Shown here: in pieces, positions 33,034 to 42,525 of the stretch
How positions within the stretch are numbered: the stretch's first letter is position 1
How the letters are laid out: each line of letters starts with the position of its first letter
Source: Lawsonibacter faecis
GTDB taxonomy: Bacteria; Bacillota; Clostridia; Oscillospirales; Oscillospiraceae
Assembly: GCF_014287675.1 (NCBI RefSeq)
Contig: NZ_JACOPQ010000002.1
Coordinates: forward strand, 62,001 to 126,000
Direction of reading: 5' to 3'
DNA length: 64,000 bases
Position numbers and translations under genes: made by a program
The notes under the pieces: generated by a model
What the model saw: only the letters and a program-made list of their open reading frames with translations
The model's database searches: none
Told to the model about the DNA's origin: nothing

Positions 33034-33051
33034 ATGTTGCATCTGCAACAT
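33034..33051. promoter_or_regulatory. HcpR (Crp/Fnr-type) binding dyad upstream of hcp
   Basis: ATGTTGCA-TC-TGCAACAT, perfect 8-bp arms. The centre lies about 42.5 bases before the predicted hcp start, the class II activation position for Crp/Fnr proteins. Confidence 0.72.
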
Positions 33052-33067
33052 ATCAATATTTTTTATT

Positions 33068-33095
33068 AAAGCCCGCCGGAACCGGCGGGCTTTTT
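33068..33095. terminator. Terminator after the Crp/Fnr regulator gene
   Basis: AAAGCCCGCCGG-AA-CCGGCGGGCTTT with T/A-rich flanks on both strands. Confidence 0.8.
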
Positions 33096-33102
33096 CGTCT
33101 CT

Positions 33103-33771
33103 TCAGTTATCCCGTATCAGCCGGAAGCTGTTCCGCTCATAGTCCAGAAGTCCCTCCCCCTTCATCCGGGAGAGCTCGCGGGTGAGGGCGGAGCGGTCCA
33201 CACAGAGGTAGTCCGCCAGCTCCACCCGCCCCAGCTCCGACGTGAACCGGGGCGATCCGGACCGCTGCGCCTGCTGGGAGCACCAGGTCAGCACCCGCTC
33301 ACGGATGCTCTTTTTTGACGTGATCTCCAGCTTTTCCATGAGCTGGACGTTCTTGGCGGCGATGAGGCCCACCATATTCTCCACCAGCCGGTGGTGGAAC
33401 CGGCAGGAGCGGCTGCACGTACACAGCACCCGGCGGAAGGAGAGCAGGAGCACCCTTGTGTCCGCGCCGGCCAGAAAGGACACCACGCTCCGGTCCAGCC
33501 CGCCGCAGACGATGCTCTCCCCGAAGACCTCGCCGGGGCCGACCACCGCCAGGATGGAGCTGCCGCCCCAGACGTCCTCCTTGCGCATCTGGACGCTCCC
33601 CTCCACCACGGCGCCGATGCAGTCCAGCACATCCCCCTCCAGGACGATGAATTCGCCCTTCCGGCAGATGCGCTCCCGCGCGCCCAGGCACTCCAGCATG
33701 GCGGAGAGCTCCTCCCCGCTGATGTGCTCAAACAGCCGCGTCCCAACCAGAGCGCGGTATTGGTCTCTCAT
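33103..33771 (-). CDS. Crp/Fnr family regulator, probable HcpR (nitrosative stress)
   Basis: 222 residues. A cNMP-type sensor barrel (about 10-130) is followed by a winged helix with VELADYLCVDRSALTRELSRM (about 180-200). Several cysteines (CTCSRSC region, about 120-126) could bind a cofactor, but the canonical Fnr cluster pattern is not obvious. HcpR proteins of clostridia sense nitric oxide, often with heme, and activate hcp. Adjacency and the dyad at 33034 support that role. The ATG at 33771 follows GGGGTGAG; a GTG three codons earlier is possible. Confidence 0.85.
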   Translation of the reverse strand: MRDQYRALVGTRLFEHISGEELSAMLECLGARERICRKGEFIVLEGDVLDCIGAVVEGSVQMRKEDVWGGSSILAVVGPGEVFGESIVCGGLDRSVVSFLAGADTRVLLLSFRRVLCTCSRSCRFHHRLVENMVGLIAAKNVQLMEKLEITSKKSIRERVLTWCSQQAQRSGSPRFTSELGRVELADYLCVDRSALTRELSRMKGEGLLDYERNSFRLIRDN

Positions 33772-33900
33772 ATCGCTCACCCCGCCCCCATCATACAGGA
33801 AACAGCGCTTTGCCGCAAGCACCGCATCCTGCCAACAGACTTGACGCCCAGATTACAAAAAAATTTATTAATTTTTACTATGCAATTAGACTTTTGGCCC

Positions 33901-33929
33901 TTGCCTTTGGTGTTTTTTATCTATAACAT
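33901..33929 (+). promoter_or_regulatory. Promoter candidate for the SLH/PHP surface protein
   Basis: TTGCCT, a 17-base spacer and TAACAT, in an AT-rich stretch. An alternative is TTGACG at 33841-33846 with a 17-base spacer to TTTATT. Confidence 0.42.
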
Positions 33930-34025
33930 ATAAATATACGGGAGCGAAGTAAAATTTATGCATGTGAGGAGTGAGGCCCTTGCACCGAAACACATGAGGG
34001 ATCTATTTTGAGCACAAAGACTATT

Positions 34026-34072
34026 GGAAACGGAGGCGCGCCTCCGTTTCCGTCCGGGTACCCGGACGGAAA
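34026..34072 (+). repeat. Two overlapping perfect 26-bp palindromes in the leader
   Basis: 34026-34051 (first arm GGAAACGGAGGCG) and 34047-34072 (first arm TTTCCGTCCGGGT) are each perfectly self-complementary and share the bases TTTCC. As RNA hairpins they exclude one another. The second ends nine bases before the GAGGTGG ribosome site. Confidence 0.8.
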
Positions 34073-34092
34073 TTTGTCGAAGAGGTGGAATT

Positions 34093-37000
34093 ATGAAGAC
34101 AATCTTCAAACGCAAAGCACTGTCTCTGCTCCTGACCTTTGCCATGGTCCTCTCCCTGCTCCCCGCCGCATCCTTCGCCGCAGAGGAGGCCGCGGACCCC
34201 GACGCCGTGACCCAGTCCGAGGCCGAGGCCGCTGTTCTCCAGGCGCAGGAGACCGCCGCGCTCTATTCAGCCGAGGGCGCCGTGCCTCTGGCCGAGTGGA
34301 ATTTTACCACGATGACCCTGCCCCCGCTCCCCCCCACCACCCCGCCCTGGGAGACCACGCTGTACGCCACAGGCGGCGCGGACTCCTATGCCACCCTGAC
34401 CACCAACGCCACCAACGGCTGGGGCTCCAGCCCGTCCAACTTCCTGGCCGCCAACGGCTTTGACGGCGAGCCGGGCGAGAAGTACTGGCAGGTGGATGTG
34501 CCCATCGGCATGTCCTATGAGGATATGACGGTCAACGTCTACTTCCGCACCTCCGGCTCCATCACCAACCGCTGGTACGTGCAGTACCGCACCTACGGCT
34601 CAGATGAGTTTGTGGACATAGAGGACGGCGGCTTCACCGTCACCAAGAGCGGCGGCGGCGCCGGCCCGGTAGACTGGGACAGCGGCCTTGAGCTGTGCCC
34701 GCTGCCGGACAACACGGTGGCGATCCGCTTTGTACGCGGTGAGGAATCCAACCCCACCAAGCCCACGGCCTCCGGCGGCAACGCATATATCAACAACATT
34801 ATCGTGATGGGCGTTCCCACCCAGAAGCTGCCCCAGCTGGCCATGCCCACCGCCGAACCCGCACCCGGCCGGGTATTGGACAAGACTGAGCTGACCCTGG
34901 CCAGCGTCAATGACGACGTGGTCATCCGGTACAGCACCGCCTCCGCCGACCCAAAGACCGGGGACTGGGAGGAATATGACCCCGCCCGCCCCCTGACCAT
35001 TGACAGCGATACCCATACCTTCTACGCCTACGTCACCGACCCCGCCCACAGGCAGGACGACAGCGAGGTCCGCACGTTCTCCTACGAGATTCTTGAGGTG
35101 GAGGACATCTCCGCAATCCGCGCCCACAAAACCGGCACGCCGGTTATGCTCCAGGGCACGGTCAGCCACGCCTACCCCCTGGGCGATGATTCGCTGGGCT
35201 GCTATGTCCAGGACGCCACCGGCGGCATTCTGGTCGTCGGGGAGCTGCCCGTGCTGGCAGCGGGCGATACCTTCACCGCCGCCGGTATTCTGACCGAGGC
35301 CGGCGGCCGCCTGGTTCTCACCGACCTGATGACAGCCGAGAAAGGCGCCGCCGGGGAAGCGCCCGCAGGTACGGCGATGAGCGCCGGGGACCTCAGCAGC
35401 GCCGAGAAAGCCGGCGCCGCCGCCGGCACCCTGGTGTCCGTCGCGGACCTGAATGTGGACGCCGTCTCCACCGATGAAGACGGCCTGGTAACGGTAAAGC
35501 TCAGCGGCGCGGACGGCGGGAAGGTCACCGCTCTGCTGGACGGCTCCCGGGGCGCCGCGGAAGACTTCTCCGTGATTCTCAACGACACCGTGACCGCCAC
35601 CGGCATCGTGGACGCCTCCGGCTCCGGCTGGTGCCTGCGTCTGCTCTCTCCCGCCGGACTGGCAAAAACCGCCGACGCCACCGTGGTGGCCAAGCCCATT
35701 GCCGACCGTCCCACGGACCGCCGCCTGGGCGCGGGCGAGAAGGTCCGTTTCTCCTGTCCCACCCCCGGCGCTGCCTATGAGTCCACCGCCGACCTTGTCG
35801 CAGGCAGCTGGGCGGCGGTCCCTGCGGATGGTCTGGTCTTCCCCGGCGAGCCCGGCGATACGGTCACCCTCCATGTGCGGGCCGTCAAGGAGGGTATGAC
35901 TTCCAGCGAGCCCATCACCCTGACCTACCTGCTCAAGCCCTCCGTGGCGGACCAGGACCCCATTCCCGATTCCGCCTTTACCGACGGTATCCTCACCATC
36001 CCGCAGCTTCTGGAGACGGAGCGCAAGGGACAGACCGTCACGGTGCTGGGCCAGCTCACCTACCGCTACAGCACCAACTCCGGCGTGTTCCAGGACGTCA
36101 TCAACGGGGAGACCGTCTCCTTAATTGCATCCGGCTCCGATATCGCCAAAGCAGGCATCGGCGACGTGCTCAAGCTGACCTTTACGCTCAACACCTGGAA
36201 CATGTCCCTGTCCAAGACGGAAAAAGTCTCCCATGCCACGCCGCTTGAGCCGCAGGAATTCGATTCCTTTGCCGATCTCCTTAAGGTGAAGGAGGAGCTT
36301 CCCGGCGCGGTGGTGCTCCTTAAAAACGTCACGCTTCCCGACTATAACAGCGGCAGCATCACCGTCAAAGACAGCCAGGGCAAATCCCTGACCATCTCCA
36401 AGCCCGCCGCCTTCCCCGTGGGCATCGGCAAGGGCGACGTGGCGGATCTCGTGTGCGCCATGCCCTCTTCGGTGAACGACAGCGCGCCGAAGCTGAGCCT
36501 CGGCAGCGAAAAGCAGAACGCCGCGCCCACCATCAAGCTGGTCGGCGGCGACACCCGGGGGCCCAACATCACGCTGCTGAGCAGCCTGGACGGCATCAAG
36601 AAGGGCGAGTCCTTTGACATCTCGGTCCAGGTGGAGGACTACACCGGCGTGAAGTCGGTCTCCCTGGTCTATACCGTCAACGGCAAGGACTCCGAGTCCA
36701 TCCCCCTGACCGCCGAGAAGGATAAGTCCGTCTATCAATACACCATTCCCAGCACGGCCCTGAATGAGGGCGGTTCCTTCTTCTTTACCATTACCGCTGT
36801 GGATACACAGGAGCCCACGGGCTATCAAAACGTATATAAATCCAAGGTCATCACCATCGCGGACGAGCCCCTCATCCTGACCGTCTCCCCCAAGGACGGC
36901 GAGGCCACCCTGAGCGAGCTTCGCCCCACCATCTCCGTCACCTTTGAAAACGCCGGGGAGACTCCCGCCGTCAAGCTCACCCTGACGCCCGAGGGCGGCT

Positions 37001-40000
37001 CCGCCGTCCTGACCGGCCAGGAGATGACCGTAGACGGAGCCTCCGCCTCCTTCCGTCCGGCGGAGAACCTGGCTGAGGGCAAGTACAACGCCACCGTCAC
37101 TGTGGAGCGCGGGGACAAGAAGCAGGCCCTGAAGACCTGGTCCTTCAGCGTGGGCGAGCCCACCATCCAGCCCTACTTCGGCCAGCTCCACTCCCACACC
37201 GGCGAGTACTCCGACGGCGCGGGCTTCCTCTCCGACGCTCTGGACTATGTGGCGGCCATCCCCGAGGCGGACAACGTGCAGTTTGTGGCCTTTACCGACC
37301 ACTCCAACTACTTCGACAACGCCGAGGCCTACAACCCCGCCGCCGCCCTGGGCGACGCCTCCCAGATGACCGCCGAGAGCAAAAAGACCTGGGACGCCTA
37401 CCGCAAGGCCATGACGACTTTCAACAACAAGGACAACGGCCGCCTCGCCATCGCCGGGTTCGAGATGACCTGGGCGGGCGGGCCCGGCCACATGAACACC
37501 TTCAACTCCGACGGTCTCGTCAGCCGCAACAACCCTGAACTCAACAGCAAGGCCAACAAGACCAAGGACGAGGGCATGCAGCTCTACTACGCGGAGCTCT
37601 CCAAGCCCGAGAACGCCCAGACCGTCTCCCAGTTCAACCACCCCGGCATCATGTTCGGCGCGTTCACCGACTTCGCCCACTGGGACCCTGCCATCGACTC
37701 CCGGGTGACCATGGTCGAAGTGGGCAACGGCGAGGGCCAGATCCACCAGGGCGGCTACTACCCCTCCTACGAGTACTATGTGATGGCCCTGGACAAGGGC
37801 TGGCACGTGGCCCCCACCAACAACCAGGACAACCACAAGGGCGCCTGGGGCAACGCCAACGACGCCCGCACCGTCATCTACACCGATAACTTCAGCGTGG
37901 ACGGACTGCTGGACGGTATGCGCGACATGAGCATGTACGCCACCGAGGACAAGAACCTTGAGATCTCCTATTACCTCAACGGGAGTATGATGGGCTCCAT
38001 CCTGGAGACCCCCGACGAGCTCCACTTTACCGGCGCCGTCCAGGACCCCGACCCCGGCGAGACCGTGGGCACCGTGCAGATTGTCGCCAACGGCGGCCGT
38101 GTGGTCTACGAGACCGTATGCGACGAATCCACCTTCCTGCTGGACGTAACGCTGGAGCCCCAGTACAACTACTACTTCCTCAAGGTCATCCAGCCCGACA
38201 AGGACGTGGCCGTAACCGCCCCGGTATGGGTGGGCGAGTCCACCAAGGCGGGCATCACCTCCTTCTCCACCGACGCGCCCCTGATCATCGAGGGCGAGTC
38301 CATCGACCTTACGGCCGAGCTCTACAACTACGACGCCCAGGCGCTGGTGCTGGACTCCATCGAGTACTCTCTCACGGTCGGCGCCTCCACCACCTCCCTC
38401 TCCGTCGACACCGACCCCGGCAGCATTCTCTCCCAGGCCACCATGACCGATACCTTTACCTATACGCCCGCCCAGCCCGGCCTGCAGACCATCACTCTGA
38501 CGGTCAACGGCTCCATCGGGAACACCCCCTGCACCTTCACCTCCAGCATGGAGCTGGAAGTCATCGCCGCAGCGGAGCTGACCTCTGTGGCAATCGACAC
38601 CGGCCACGGCAACGCCGTCGTCACCGACGGGAGCGAGACTGAGCTTCCGCTGCTGGCGGGGCTGAACAATATCCGCCTGGACAGCCTGGGCGCGGGCGAG
38701 CTGACCTATGAAAATCTCTCCCAGCACGCGCTGGTGCTGCTGAGCATGCCCGCCGACGGTTCCGCCCCCGCCTATACCGACGCCGAGCTGGACGCCCTGC
38801 GCAGGTACGCCGCCGACGGCGGCAGCTTCCTGGTTGCCGCCGCCGCCGACCGCACCGCCGGCAGCGCGGCCTCCGCCGAGGCCAACAGGGTGCTGGAGGC
38901 CATCGGGGCCACCGCCCGCATCGGCGAGGCCACCGTGGTGGACGAGGTGCGCAACACCGGCCTTCTGTACCGGGTGCCCCTCACCGGCAACTCCTGCTTC
39001 AATTATGACGCTGCCGCCGCGGACTCCCTGGCGGGCGCCATTCTCTCCGGTGTCAACACCGCGGCAAACAACACCTTCAACCTCTATAGCGGCGCGCCGG
39101 TCCTCCCCGGCTCGGCCACCGTTCTGGTCCGGGGCTTCAAGCCCAGCACCAAGTCCGTAAAGGCGGATGGCCTCGCCGGCGACACCGCCCTCAAGCCGGG
39201 CACCCCGGCGGTCACAGCCCCCGGCTCCACCGTTCTGATGGCCGCGGAGTCCCTCGCCGGCGGCGGCTTTGTGGTGACGTCGGGCTCCCCCTTCTTCGCA
39301 ACCAAGGAGATGTATACCGACATCGACAAGCCCGAGGACAAGCAGAACGCCAACTACTGGATCATGCAGAACATCCTGGGCATGGTGCAGGGCGAGGTGC
39401 AGATTACCTCCATCGCCGACGTGCACAAGGCCCCTGAGGGCCGCCGCTTCACCGTGGAGGGCGTCGCCACCACCAACGCCTCCGGCTTCGACAAGGACAC
39501 CGCCTTCTTCGACTGCATCTACCTCCAGGACGAGACCGGCGGCATCAACCTCTTCCCCGTCTCCGACGTCATCCAGGCGGGCCAGCGCCTCCGCGTCACC
39601 GGCTATACCAGCTCCTACCAGGGCGAGCGCCAGCTGGCGGTCCGGTCCCTGGAGGTGGTGGACGCCGAGGCCCGCCCCGTGGCGCCCAAGAGCATCTCCA
39701 CCATGAATGCCGCCCTGGGCACCTACCTGGGCACGCTGGTGAAGGTGGAGGGCGTGGTGGTCAGCTACACCCTGGTCAACAACCTGGTGGAGACCATCAT
39801 CGTCCGCGACGGCTCCGGGTATGACTGCCGCATCTTCATCGACGGCTACATCACTAAGGATATTGCCATTGAAAACCTGGCCGAGGGCCATGAGATCGCC
39901 GTCGTGGGCCTCTCCTCCTACGACAACTCCTTCGACGGCGACGCCAGCCGCATCCGCGTCCCCGACCGAAGCGGCATCGTCTGCGGCACAGAGACCGTGC

Positions 40001-40944
40001 CCATTCCGCCCGTCTACACGCCTTCCACCGGCGGCAGTACCGGCGGCGGCGCCATCTCCGCCGGCGCCGTAAAGGAGGGGGCGGACAAGGTTACGGTCGC
40101 CATCCCCTCCGCCGGCGCTGTGCTGAGCCAGGCCGCCGAGGATAAGCTCATCTCCCTCAACGCGGAGAAGCCCGTGGTGCTGGAGGGCGCCGGCCTTTCC
40201 GTCACCATCCCCGCCGGGACCCTCTCCAGCGGCGCGGACGTGAACGCCATGCTGGTCAACCCCAAGGACGGCGGCAACGCCATCCGTGTCACCCACGCGG
40301 ACGGCACCGCCTCCATCCTGCCCTTCGCCCTGGTGGGCGGCGGCAGGGCGGCCTACATCGCCGACCGGGCCGGGGTCTACTCCGTGGTCGACAATACCAA
40401 ATCCTTCCCCGACGTTGACGGCAGCCACTGGGCCGCGGACGCCATCGGCTTCGTCGCCTCCCACGAGATCTTCAACGGCATGGGCGACGGCTCCTTCAGC
40501 CCCGCCCAGACCATGACCCGCTCCATGGTCGTCACCGCCCTGTACCGCATGGCCAACGGCTCCGCCGCCGCCGGGACCTCCTTCGCGGACGTGCCTGCCG
40601 GCGCCTGGTACGCGGACGCCGTGTCCTGGGCCGCGGCCAGCCGGATTGTGGAGGGCGACGGCCGCAGCTTCAACCCCGACGCTCCCGTCACCCGCGAGCA
40701 GCTTTGCACCATCCTGGCGCGGTATATGGATTACGCCGGGTTCACGCTGTCCAAGACGGCCTCCTCCGACGGTTTTGCCGACATGGCGGGCGTCAGCCCC
40801 TGGGCTGCGGACGCGGTCAGGACCGCATTGGAGACCGGCCTTCTCACCGGCAAGCCCGGCCAGAGCATCGACCCCCAGGGTCAGGCCAGCCGCGCGGAGA
40901 TTGCCGTCATCCTCCAGCGCTTTGTCGAGAGCGTCCTCAAATAA
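34093..40944 (+). CDS. Giant SLH-anchored surface protein with PHP metallophosphoesterase domain
   Basis: 2283 residues. A signal peptide (LSLLLTFAMVLSLLPAASFA, about 10-29) starts the protein. A chitobiase-like beta domain lies at about 250-330, followed by OB-fold-like segments (about 335-420, 630-715, 1770-1860 and 1875-1955) and Ig-like regions. The PHP/CehA-type hydrolase is at about 1028-1345, with metal motifs QLHSHTGEYSDG, FTDHSN, FNHPGIMFG and NQDNHKG. A GGSTGGG linker precedes three SLH repeats (about 2104-2283) that tether it to secondary wall polymer. GAGGTGG precedes the ATG at 34093. The enzyme could act on extracellular phosphoesters; the substrate is unknown. Confidence 0.88.
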   Translation: MKTIFKRKALSLLLTFAMVLSLLPAASFAAEEAADPDAVTQSEAEAAVLQAQETAALYSAEGAVPLAEWNFTTMTLPPLPPTTPPWETTLYATGGADSYATLTTNATNGWGSSPSNFLAANGFDGEPGEKYWQVDVPIGMSYEDMTVNVYFRTSGSITNRWYVQYRTYGSDEFVDIEDGGFTVTKSGGGAGPVDWDSGLELCPLPDNTVAIRFVRGEESNPTKPTASGGNAYINNIIVMGVPTQKLPQLAMPTAEPAPGRVLDKTELTLASVNDDVVIRYSTASADPKTGDWEEYDPARPLTIDSDTHTFYAYVTDPAHRQDDSEVRTFSYEILEVEDISAIRAHKTGTPVMLQGTVSHAYPLGDDSLGCYVQDATGGILVVGELPVLAAGDTFTAAGILTEAGGRLVLTDLMTAEKGAAGEAPAGTAMSAGDLSSAEKAGAAAGTLVSVADLNVDAVSTDEDGLVTVKLSGADGGKVTALLDGSRGAAEDFSVILNDTVTATGIVDASGSGWCLRLLSPAGLAKTADATVVAKPIADRPTDRRLGAGEKVRFSCPTPGAAYESTADLVAGSWAAVPADGLVFPGEPGDTVTLHVRAVKEGMTSSEPITLTYLLKPSVADQDPIPDSAFTDGILTIPQLLETERKGQTVTVLGQLTYRYSTNSGVFQDVINGETVSLIASGSDIAKAGIGDVLKLTFTLNTWNMSLSKTEKVSHATPLEPQEFDSFADLLKVKEELPGAVVLLKNVTLPDYNSGSITVKDSQGKSLTISKPAAFPVGIGKGDVADLVCAMPSSVNDSAPKLSLGSEKQNAAPTIKLVGGDTRGPNITLLSSLDGIKKGESFDISVQVEDYTGVKSVSLVYTVNGKDSESIPLTAEKDKSVYQYTIPSTALNEGGSFFFTITAVDTQEPTGYQNVYKSKVITIADEPLILTVSPKDGEATLSELRPTISVTFENAGETPAVKLTLTPEGGSAVLTGQEMTVDGASASFRPAENLAEGKYNATVTVERGDKKQALKTWSFSVGEPTIQPYFGQLHSHTGEYSDGAGFLSDALDYVAAIPEADNVQFVAFTDHSNYFDNAEAYNPAAALGDASQMTAESKKTWDAYRKAMTTFNNKDNGRLAIAGFEMTWAGGPGHMNTFNSDGLVSRNNPELNSKANKTKDEGMQLYYAELSKPENAQTVSQFNHPGIMFGAFTDFAHWDPAIDSRVTMVEVGNGEGQIHQGGYYPSYEYYVMALDKGWHVAPTNNQDNHKGAWGNANDARTVIYTDNFSVDGLLDGMRDMSMYATEDKNLEISYYLNGSMMGSILETPDELHFTGAVQDPDPGETVGTVQIVANGGRVVYETVCDESTFLLDVTLEPQYNYYFLKVIQPDKDVAVTAPVWVGESTKAGITSFSTDAPLIIEGESIDLTAELYNYDAQALVLDSIEYSLTVGASTTSLSVDTDPGSILSQATMTDTFTYTPAQPGLQTITLTVNGSIGNTPCTFTSSMELEVIAAAELTSVAIDTGHGNAVVTDGSETELPLLAGLNNIRLDSLGAGELTYENLSQHALVLLSMPADGSAPAYTDAELDALRRYAADGGSFLVAAAADRTAGSAASAEANRVLEAIGATARIGEATVVDEVRNTGLLYRVPLTGNSCFNYDAAAADSLAGAILSGVNTAANNTFNLYSGAPVLPGSATVLVRGFKPSTKSVKADGLAGDTALKPGTPAVTAPGSTVLMAAESLAGGGFVVTSGSPFFATKEMYTDIDKPEDKQNANYWIMQNILGMVQGEVQITSIADVHKAPEGRRFTVEGVATTNASGFDKDTAFFDCIYLQDETGGINLFPVSDVIQAGQRLRVTGYTSSYQGERQLAVRSLEVVDAEARPVAPKSISTMNAALGTYLGTLVKVEGVVVSYTLVNNLVETIIVRDGSGYDCRIFIDGYITKDIAIENLAEGHEIAVVGLSSYDNSFDGDASRIRVPDRSGIVCGTETVPIPPVYTPSTGGSTGGGAISAGAVKEGADKVTVAIPSAGAVLSQAAEDKLISLNAEKPVVLEGAGLSVTIPAGTLSSGADVNAMLVNPKDGGNAIRVTHADGTASILPFALVGGGRAAYIADRAGVYSVVDNTKSFPDVDGSHWAADAIGFVASHEIFNGMGDGSFSPAQTMTRSMVVTALYRMANGSAAAGTSFADVPAGAWYADAVSWAAASRIVEGDGRSFNPDAPVTREQLCTILARYMDYAGFTLSKTASSDGFADMAGVSPWAADAVRTALETGLLTGKPGQSIDPQGQASRAEIAVILQRFVESVLK

Positions 40945-40964
40945 GCGTTCTTCCTTCTTCCTCC

Positions 40965-40997
40965 GGGGCCGTCCGTCTTCCTGGGACGGGCGGCCCC
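40965..40997 (+). terminator. Hairpin after the surface protein gene
   Basis: 13-bp arms (GGGGCCGTCCGTC, one G-U pair) with a short loop and no T-run. It lies 26 bases before the YibE/F ATG, so read-through is possible. Confidence 0.55.
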
Positions 40998-41022
40998 AAT
41001 CTGTCTAAAGGTGGCATAGAAC

Positions 41023-42273
41023 ATGAGCCGGAAAGCAAACCGCAAAAAAAAGCCAGCCGCAGAAAATAAGACCTCCAGCCCCGCCTCCCTGTTGGGCGCG
41101 ATTCGGGCCGGGGCCGCGCCGGGACGCATCCTGCGCCTGGGCGTCACCCTGGCGCTGCTGGCGGCCCTGGCCGCCGCAGCCGTGCTGCTCGCCCGGCCCA
41201 TGCCCGGAGACGTTCCCACCGCCGCCAGCAGACGGGTCTTCGTCCCGGCCAGGGTCACGGCCGTCCTCAGCGACAACGCCGGGGCCGACGACTGGTCCGA
41301 GGGGCGCAGGATGGGCAGCCAGGTTCTGGAGGTGGAGCTGCTGGGCGGAGAACACACAGGCACACGCCTCACCGGGACCAACTACATGAGCGCCTACATC
41401 AATATCGACGCCAGGGAGGGGACCCGCGTCATTCTCCGGCTGGACTACGAGGAGGACGGCACGCCCTATATCGTCTCCTTCGTCAATTATGACCGGGGCC
41501 TGGTGCTGGGCGGCCTGGTGCTGATATTTGCGGCGCTGCTTATCATCATCGGCGGCAAAAAGGGCCTGATGGCGCTGCTGGGCCTGATTTTCACGCTGGT
41601 ATGCCTGTGGTTCCTGCTCATTCCCCTCATCATGCGGGGCGTGCCGCCCATACCGGCGGCCATCGCCATCGCGGCCCTTACCGCCACGGTCTCCCTACTG
41701 CTCCTCACCGGCTTTACCCGCAAGACCCTCTGCGCGGCCCTGGGCTGTGTGGGCGGCGTGGCCGCGGCGGGACTCTTTGCGGCGGTCACCGGGACGCTCA
41801 CCCCGCTGGGCGGCTTCAATATGTCCGAGGCGGAGGAGCTTGTCATCCGCGCCGCCGACCACGGCATGACCATCAGCGGCCTGCTGGTGGCCGGTATCCT
41901 CATCTCCTCCCTCGGCGCGGTGATGGACGTGGCCATGTCCATCGCCTCCTCCTGTAATGAGCTCTATGAGCTCAACCCCAAGCTTACCGCCGGGCAGCTC
42001 TTCCGCTCCGGCATGAACATCGGCCGGGACGCGATGGGCACCATGGCCAATACTCTGATTCTGGCGTTCGCAGGTTCGGCGCTGAATATGCTGATACTCT
42101 TCCGCGCCTACGACTACCCCCTCCTCCAGGTCCTCAACAGCGATCTGATGGCGATTGAAATTCTCCAGGGCGTGGCCGGCTCCATCGGCATCATCCTCAC
42201 CGTGCCCCTGGTGGCCGCGCTCAGCGCCAATATTCTGAAGTTTTCGGGGGCGCGGACCCGCAGCAAAGCCTGA
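41023..42273 (+). CDS. YibE/F family integral membrane protein
   Basis: 416 residues. One N-terminal helix is followed by an extracytoplasmic segment (about 60-155) and about seven further helices, with the YibE/F-typical DHGMTISGLLVAGILISSLGAVMDVAMSIA (about 285-314) and ELYELNPKLTAGQLFRSGMNIGRDAMGTM. The family is widespread in Firmicutes without an agreed biochemical role. AAAGGTGG is eight bases before the ATG. It lies 78 bases behind the surface protein and ends in two hairpins. Confidence 0.88.
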   Translation: MSRKANRKKKPAAENKTSSPASLLGAIRAGAAPGRILRLGVTLALLAALAAAAVLLARPMPGDVPTAASRRVFVPARVTAVLSDNAGADDWSEGRRMGSQVLEVELLGGEHTGTRLTGTNYMSAYINIDAREGTRVILRLDYEEDGTPYIVSFVNYDRGLVLGGLVLIFAALLIIIGGKKGLMALLGLIFTLVCLWFLLIPLIMRGVPPIPAAIAIAALTATVSLLLLTGFTRKTLCAALGCVGGVAAAGLFAAVTGTLTPLGGFNMSEAEELVIRAADHGMTISGLLVAGILISSLGAVMDVAMSIASSCNELYELNPKLTAGQLFRSGMNIGRDAMGTMANTLILAFAGSALNMLILFRAYDYPLLQVLNSDLMAIEILQGVAGSIGIILTVPLVAALSANILKFSGARTRSKA

Positions 42274-42316
42274 TTCACATTGCAGTAATTCAGACAAAAC
42301 CGCCACGCAGCCTGCT

Positions 42317-42346
42317 GTGAAAGAAGTCCCAAGGGGCTTTTTTCAC
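42317..42346 (+). terminator. Terminator after the YibE/F gene
   Basis: 14-bp arms with two G-U pairs (GTGAAAGAAGTCCC with GGGGCTTTTTTCAC). The T-run is part of the 3' arm. Confidence 0.65.
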
Positions 42347-42352
42347 AAGCTG

Positions 42353-42396
42353 AGACAAAACCGCCGCCCGGACATGTCCGGGCGGCGGTTTTGTCT
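42353..42396. terminator. 44-bp perfect palindrome between convergent operons
   Basis: 22-bp arms with centre ACATGT and outer bases AGACAAAACC / GGTTTTGTCT. A further copy of AGACAAAACCGCC lies at 42291-42303. It is probably a bidirectional terminator. Confidence 0.75.
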
Positions 42397-42525
42397 GCGT
42401 GGTGAGCGAGGTCCTCCGCTCCGCGTACCGGATCTCCTCAACGTTCCGGCAGCGCTTTCTGCGCCCGCCTGCAAACGAATTATCTTCCGGCGGGCCCGTG
42501 GGTTTTCGTCACAGCGGGCCCCGTG

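Larger units (their letters stand above)
33772..34092 (+). other. Non-coding leader region of the large surface protein
   Basis: 321 bases without a gene. The first part (33850-33950) is AT-rich and holds promoter-like boxes: TTGACG at 33841 with TTTATT at 33864, and TTGCCT at 33901 with TAACAT at 33924. The rest would be a leader of about 150 nt containing CATGTG/CACATG short repeats and the two overlapping palindromes at 34026-34072. A divergent promoter for the Crp/Fnr gene must also lie here but was not located with confidence. Confidence 0.55.

Noticed and set aside
36121..40464. Antisense open frame of 1447 codons opposite the surface protein gene
   Set aside because: It has no ribosome site, is repetitive in Gly/Val/His/Asp, and follows from GC-rich third positions on the coding strand. 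The plus strand has a signal peptide, PHP and SLH domains.
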